Below are positions 34,141-36,602 of a stretch of 36,602 bases of DNA, piece by piece. The DNA is from Flavobacteriales bacterium. Its GTDB lineage: Bacteria; Bacteroidota; Bacteroidia; Flavobacteriales; TMED113. The stretch spans positions 1-36,602 of the forward strand of contig PBKX01000003.1 of the NCBI GenBank assembly GCA_002722215.1, in the 5' to 3' direction. Positions within the stretch are counted from its first letter, which is position 1; each line of letters opens with the position of its first letter. Under the pieces are notes generated by a model that made no database searches, was not told the DNA's origin, and was given only the letters and a program-made list of their open reading frames with translations. The translations under genes and the position numbers were made by a program.

Positions 34141-34647
34141 ATGGTATCTAGAGAAATTGTTAACAAGGTGGAAGAGGCCGGTTTAATAACATTAGACCTC
34201 CAAGATTTTATAGTGCCGGGAAATCGATCAGAATTAGATTTAGCGGAATGGCTTGACGATGGGATGATTATTAAAGAGGTCTCCTTTAAAAAAAAATTAG
34301 AGGACTTTAATTGGGAAGAGTTAGCGGGCTCTTTTGTTGCTGTTTTTTGTTCTAAAGATGTGATTATTCCTCCTTGGGCCTATTTATTGGTCCAAACAAA
34401 ATTGCGGGATGTTGCTAGACAAGTTTTTTTTTCTGATATTCACACTATGAATTTATTGTTGTTTCAACAAAAGCTAAATACGCTAAACATAAAACAATAT
34501 GAAAACAAGCGAGTGTTTTTGAAGGTTTGTGTTGGCAACAAAATACCTATTGGGGCTTTTGCGCTTTTTGCTGACAAACTTTTTCCACATGTAAAGAGCC
34601 TCTTTTATGGAGAGCCTTGTTCAAGTGTTCCATTAATTAAAAATTAA
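34141..34647 (+). CDS. DUF2480 family protein
   Basis: A 168-aa Bacteroidota protein of unknown function, commonly found at the end of suf operons. Characteristic stretches are ITLDLQDFIVPGNRSELDLAEWL, FVAVFCSKDVIIPPWAYLLVQTKL and RVFLKVCVGNKIPIGAFAL. No signal peptide or membrane segment is seen, and scattered Cys residues do not form a known cluster motif. The location suggests a role linked to Fe-S assembly, but this is inferred from context only. Confidence 0.85.
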   Translation: MVSREIVNKVEEAGLITLDLQDFIVPGNRSELDLAEWLDDGMIIKEVSFKKKLEDFNWEELAGSFVAVFCSKDVIIPPWAYLLVQTKLRDVARQVFFSDIHTMNLLLFQQKLNTLNIKQYENKRVFLKVCVGNKIPIGAFALFADKLFPHVKSLFYGEPCSSVPLIKN

Positions 34648-34653
34648 ATTATT

Positions 34654-36602
34654 ATGAGAAAAATTATTCCGATTATTTTAAGCTTATTATTTATTCTACC
34701 AACCAACTCTTCTGCTGACGAGGGTATGTGGTTACCAATGTTTATTAAGCGGCTAAATATTGATGATATGCAAGCTAAGGGGTTGCAGTTAACTGCGGAA
34801 GAAATATATAGTGTTAATTCTGCTTCTTTAAAAGATGCTATTGTTAGTTTTAATGGCTATTGTACGGGAGAAATGATTTCTCCTAAGGGGCTACTTTTAA
34901 CCAATCATCATTGTGGTTATGATGCTATCCAAAACCATAGTTTGGGTGCAAACGATTATTTGGGTGATGGATTTTGGGCAAAGAGCCTAGCAGAAGAGCT
35001 TCCTAATGATGGAATGTTTGTTGATTTTTTAATTAGCATGAAAGATGTCTCTAAAGAGGTTTTAGATAGTATTAATTATAGTACCGAAGAAAATTTGCGC
35101 AATGAATTGATTAATAGTCGCATAGAATCTATTAAGGAGCGAGAAATAGGCGATTCAAATTATTGGGCAGAAGTCAAATCTTTTTTTGGGGGAAACGAGT
35201 ATTATTTATTTATTTATGAGCGCTACAACGATGTCCGTCTAGTTGGCGCTCCGCCAGAATCAATTGGTAAATTTGGTGGCGACACCGATAACTGGATGTG
35301 GCCAAGACATACTGGCGACTTTGCCCTTTTTAGAGTTTATGCTGCTCCAGATGGGTCTCCGGCGGAATATAGTCTTGAGAATGTACCTTTAAAACCAAAA
35401 CATTATTTGCCAATTTCTTTAGAAGGGGTTGACAATGATGACTTTACAATGATTATGGGTTATCCTGGTAGCACGGATCGATATTTGTCATCTTTTGGGG
35501 TACAAGAGGCTATTAATACATATAACCCTAATGTTGTGAAAGTTCGTGAAGCAAAGCTTGATATTCTTAATCGGCATATGCGTGAAAATAGGGATGTTAG
35601 TATTATGTATGCTAGTAAAAAGGCGCGAATTTCTAACTATTGGAAGTATTATATTGGACAAACTAGAGGTTTAAAAAGATTAGATGTTTACACAAAGAAA
35701 TTGGGTGTTGAGGCCGCCTTTCAAGAGTTTGCTAACTCTTCTGAATCTAATAGAGAAATTTATGGAAACGTTTTAAGTACAATGGAGTCAAGTTATCATG
35801 ATTTGTCGAAAACAACTTTATCTAGAGTCTACTTGAATGAGGCGGCTTGGTCTGGACCAAGCTTTGTGAGGCTTGCAAGAAGATCTGAGGCGTTTTTGAG
35901 AGCCCTAAATAGTGGTTGTGAAAAAACAATTGAGGCCGCCCTAGATAAGTTTAAAAATCAAGTAGATGATAATTTTAAAGAATATAAAAAAGAAATTGAC
36001 AAAGAGCTTTTTGTAAAAATGATGGAGATGTATTATTTCGGCGTGCCAAAAGATCAACTTCCGCCAATAATTGACTCGCTTCAAAGAAAGCACCGCGGTG
36101 ATTTTCAAAGATGGGGGAATCATTTATATGATAAATCTATTTTTGTTGATGCAGAAAAAATGGAGGCCTTTTTATCTTCGTTTAATAAAAATTTTACTGA
36201 TTTGGCTAGCTCTATTATAAAACAAGACCCAGCCTTTAAGATCCAAAAGGGTATTTTAAATAATTATTTTCAAAAAATCCGATCCAGTAACACGGAGCCT
36301 CAAAGGTCTTTAAATATTGCAAATCGTCTATTTATTGATGGTTTGCGAAAAATGAATCCTAATCATAAGTTTTATCCGAACGCTAACTTTACAATGAGGC
36401 TAACATATGGTTCAGTGGGTGATTATGCTCCGGGAGATGCTGTAGACTATGGTTTTATTACAACGCTCGATGGGGTAATAGAAAAAATGGATAATGATAA
36501 TCCCGAATTCATTGTTCCTGAAAAGCTTATGGAACTATATAAAAAGAAAGATTATGGTATTTACGCTGGTAACGACAACAAGTTAAATGTTTGCTTTATT
36601 TC
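34654..36602 (+). CDS. S46-family dipeptidyl peptidase (partial, runs off the window)
   Basis: A secreted or periplasmic serine dipeptidyl peptidase (DPP7/DPP11 type) for peptide utilisation. The frame is open from ATG 34654 to the end (649 codons), so the ORF track omits it. A signal peptide (RKIIPIILSLLFILPTNSSA) precedes DEGMWLPMFI, the catalytic His in LLTNHHCGYDAIQ (near residue 86), and TDNWMWPRHTGDFALFRVY with the catalytic Asp. The window stops at KLNVCFIS, just before the GNSGSP-like motif that should carry the nucleophile Ser. It has no neighbour link to suf beyond the 6-bp gap. Confidence 0.92.
   Translation, partial: MRKIIPIILSLLFILPTNSSADEGMWLPMFIKRLNIDDMQAKGLQLTAEEIYSVNSASLKDAIVSFNGYCTGEMISPKGLLLTNHHCGYDAIQNHSLGANDYLGDGFWAKSLAEELPNDGMFVDFLISMKDVSKEVLDSINYSTEENLRNELINSRIESIKEREIGDSNYWAEVKSFFGGNEYYLFIYERYNDVRLVGAPPESIGKFGGDTDNWMWPRHTGDFALFRVYAAPDGSPAEYSLENVPLKPKHYLPISLEGVDNDDFTMIMGYPGSTDRYLSSFGVQEAINTYNPNVVKVREAKLDILNRHMRENRDVSIMYASKKARISNYWKYYIGQTRGLKRLDVYTKKLGVEAAFQEFANSSESNREIYGNVLSTMESSYHDLSKTTLSRVYLNEAAWSGPSFVRLARRSEAFLRALNSGCEKTIEAALDKFKNQVDDNFKEYKKEIDKELFVKMMEMYYFGVPKDQLPPIIDSLQRKHRGDFQRWGNHLYDKSIFVDAEKMEAFLSSFNKNFTDLASSIIKQDPAFKIQKGILNNYFQKIRSSNTEPQRSLNIANRLFIDGLRKMNPNHKFYPNANFTMRLTYGSVGDYAPGDAVDYGFITTLDGVIEKMDNDNPEFIVPEKLMELYKKKDYGIYAGNDNKLNVCFI

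Overview
The window is a compact, AT-rich stretch of a Bacteroidota chromosome, most likely a streamlined and probably marine member of the Flavobacteriales. The evidence is GldH, T9SS type A sorting domains, an IPExxxVDY-family gene, DUF2480, an S46 peptidase, promoter boxes of the Bacteroidota type (TAnnTTTG with an upstream TTTG/TTG), no obvious Shine-Dalgarno sequences, and tRNA genes without an encoded CCA. Convergent genes overlap or nearly touch, and no gap longer than 300 bp lacks a gene.

Layout. 1-270: C-terminal tail of an unidentified CDS with PSGDA repeats, then tRNA-Asn on the minus strand with its own terminator. 270-5767: a PfkB kinase, rnhA and purN on the minus strand, then acpP-fabF-IPExxxVDY-pyk (the rnc usually found here appears to be missing). 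5777-8796: pheS, a small lipoprotein, and pgk with a hypothetical partner. 8876-14858: a tight operon holB-gldH-PBP1A-scoA-scoB-xth. 14855-18522: a minus-strand secretion operon encoding a redoxin-like lipoprotein, a heme c/copper monooxygenase with a T9SS tail, a small T9SS protein and a collagen-like protein. It is followed by tRNA-Thr. 18726-22288: rnr and an Ig-like lipoprotein, closed by a hairpin terminator. 22392-27420: sdhC, a dedicated promoter, an unusual sdhA, sdhB and an aminopeptidase P. 27433-28479: thiL on the minus strand. 28577-34647: a complete suf operon (A-type carrier, sufB, C, D, S, E, a SufT-like DUF59 gene, DUF2480). From 34654 an S46 peptidase runs off the right edge just before its expected catalytic serine.

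Most of this is housekeeping: fatty-acid initiation, glycolysis (pgk, pyk), translation, DNA replication and repair, the TCA cycle and Fe-S assembly. The standout is the sdhA gene. Its reading frame starts with an excisionase/MerR-like helix-turn-helix domain of about 48 residues fused in frame to an otherwise complete succinate dehydrogenase flavoprotein. It sits behind a consensus promoter and a run of GACAA repeats spaced exactly 10 bp apart at the start codon. Together these suggest a possible self-regulating flavoenzyme, by analogy with PutA. The second item of interest is the operon carrying the copper monooxygenase and the redoxin lipoprotein.
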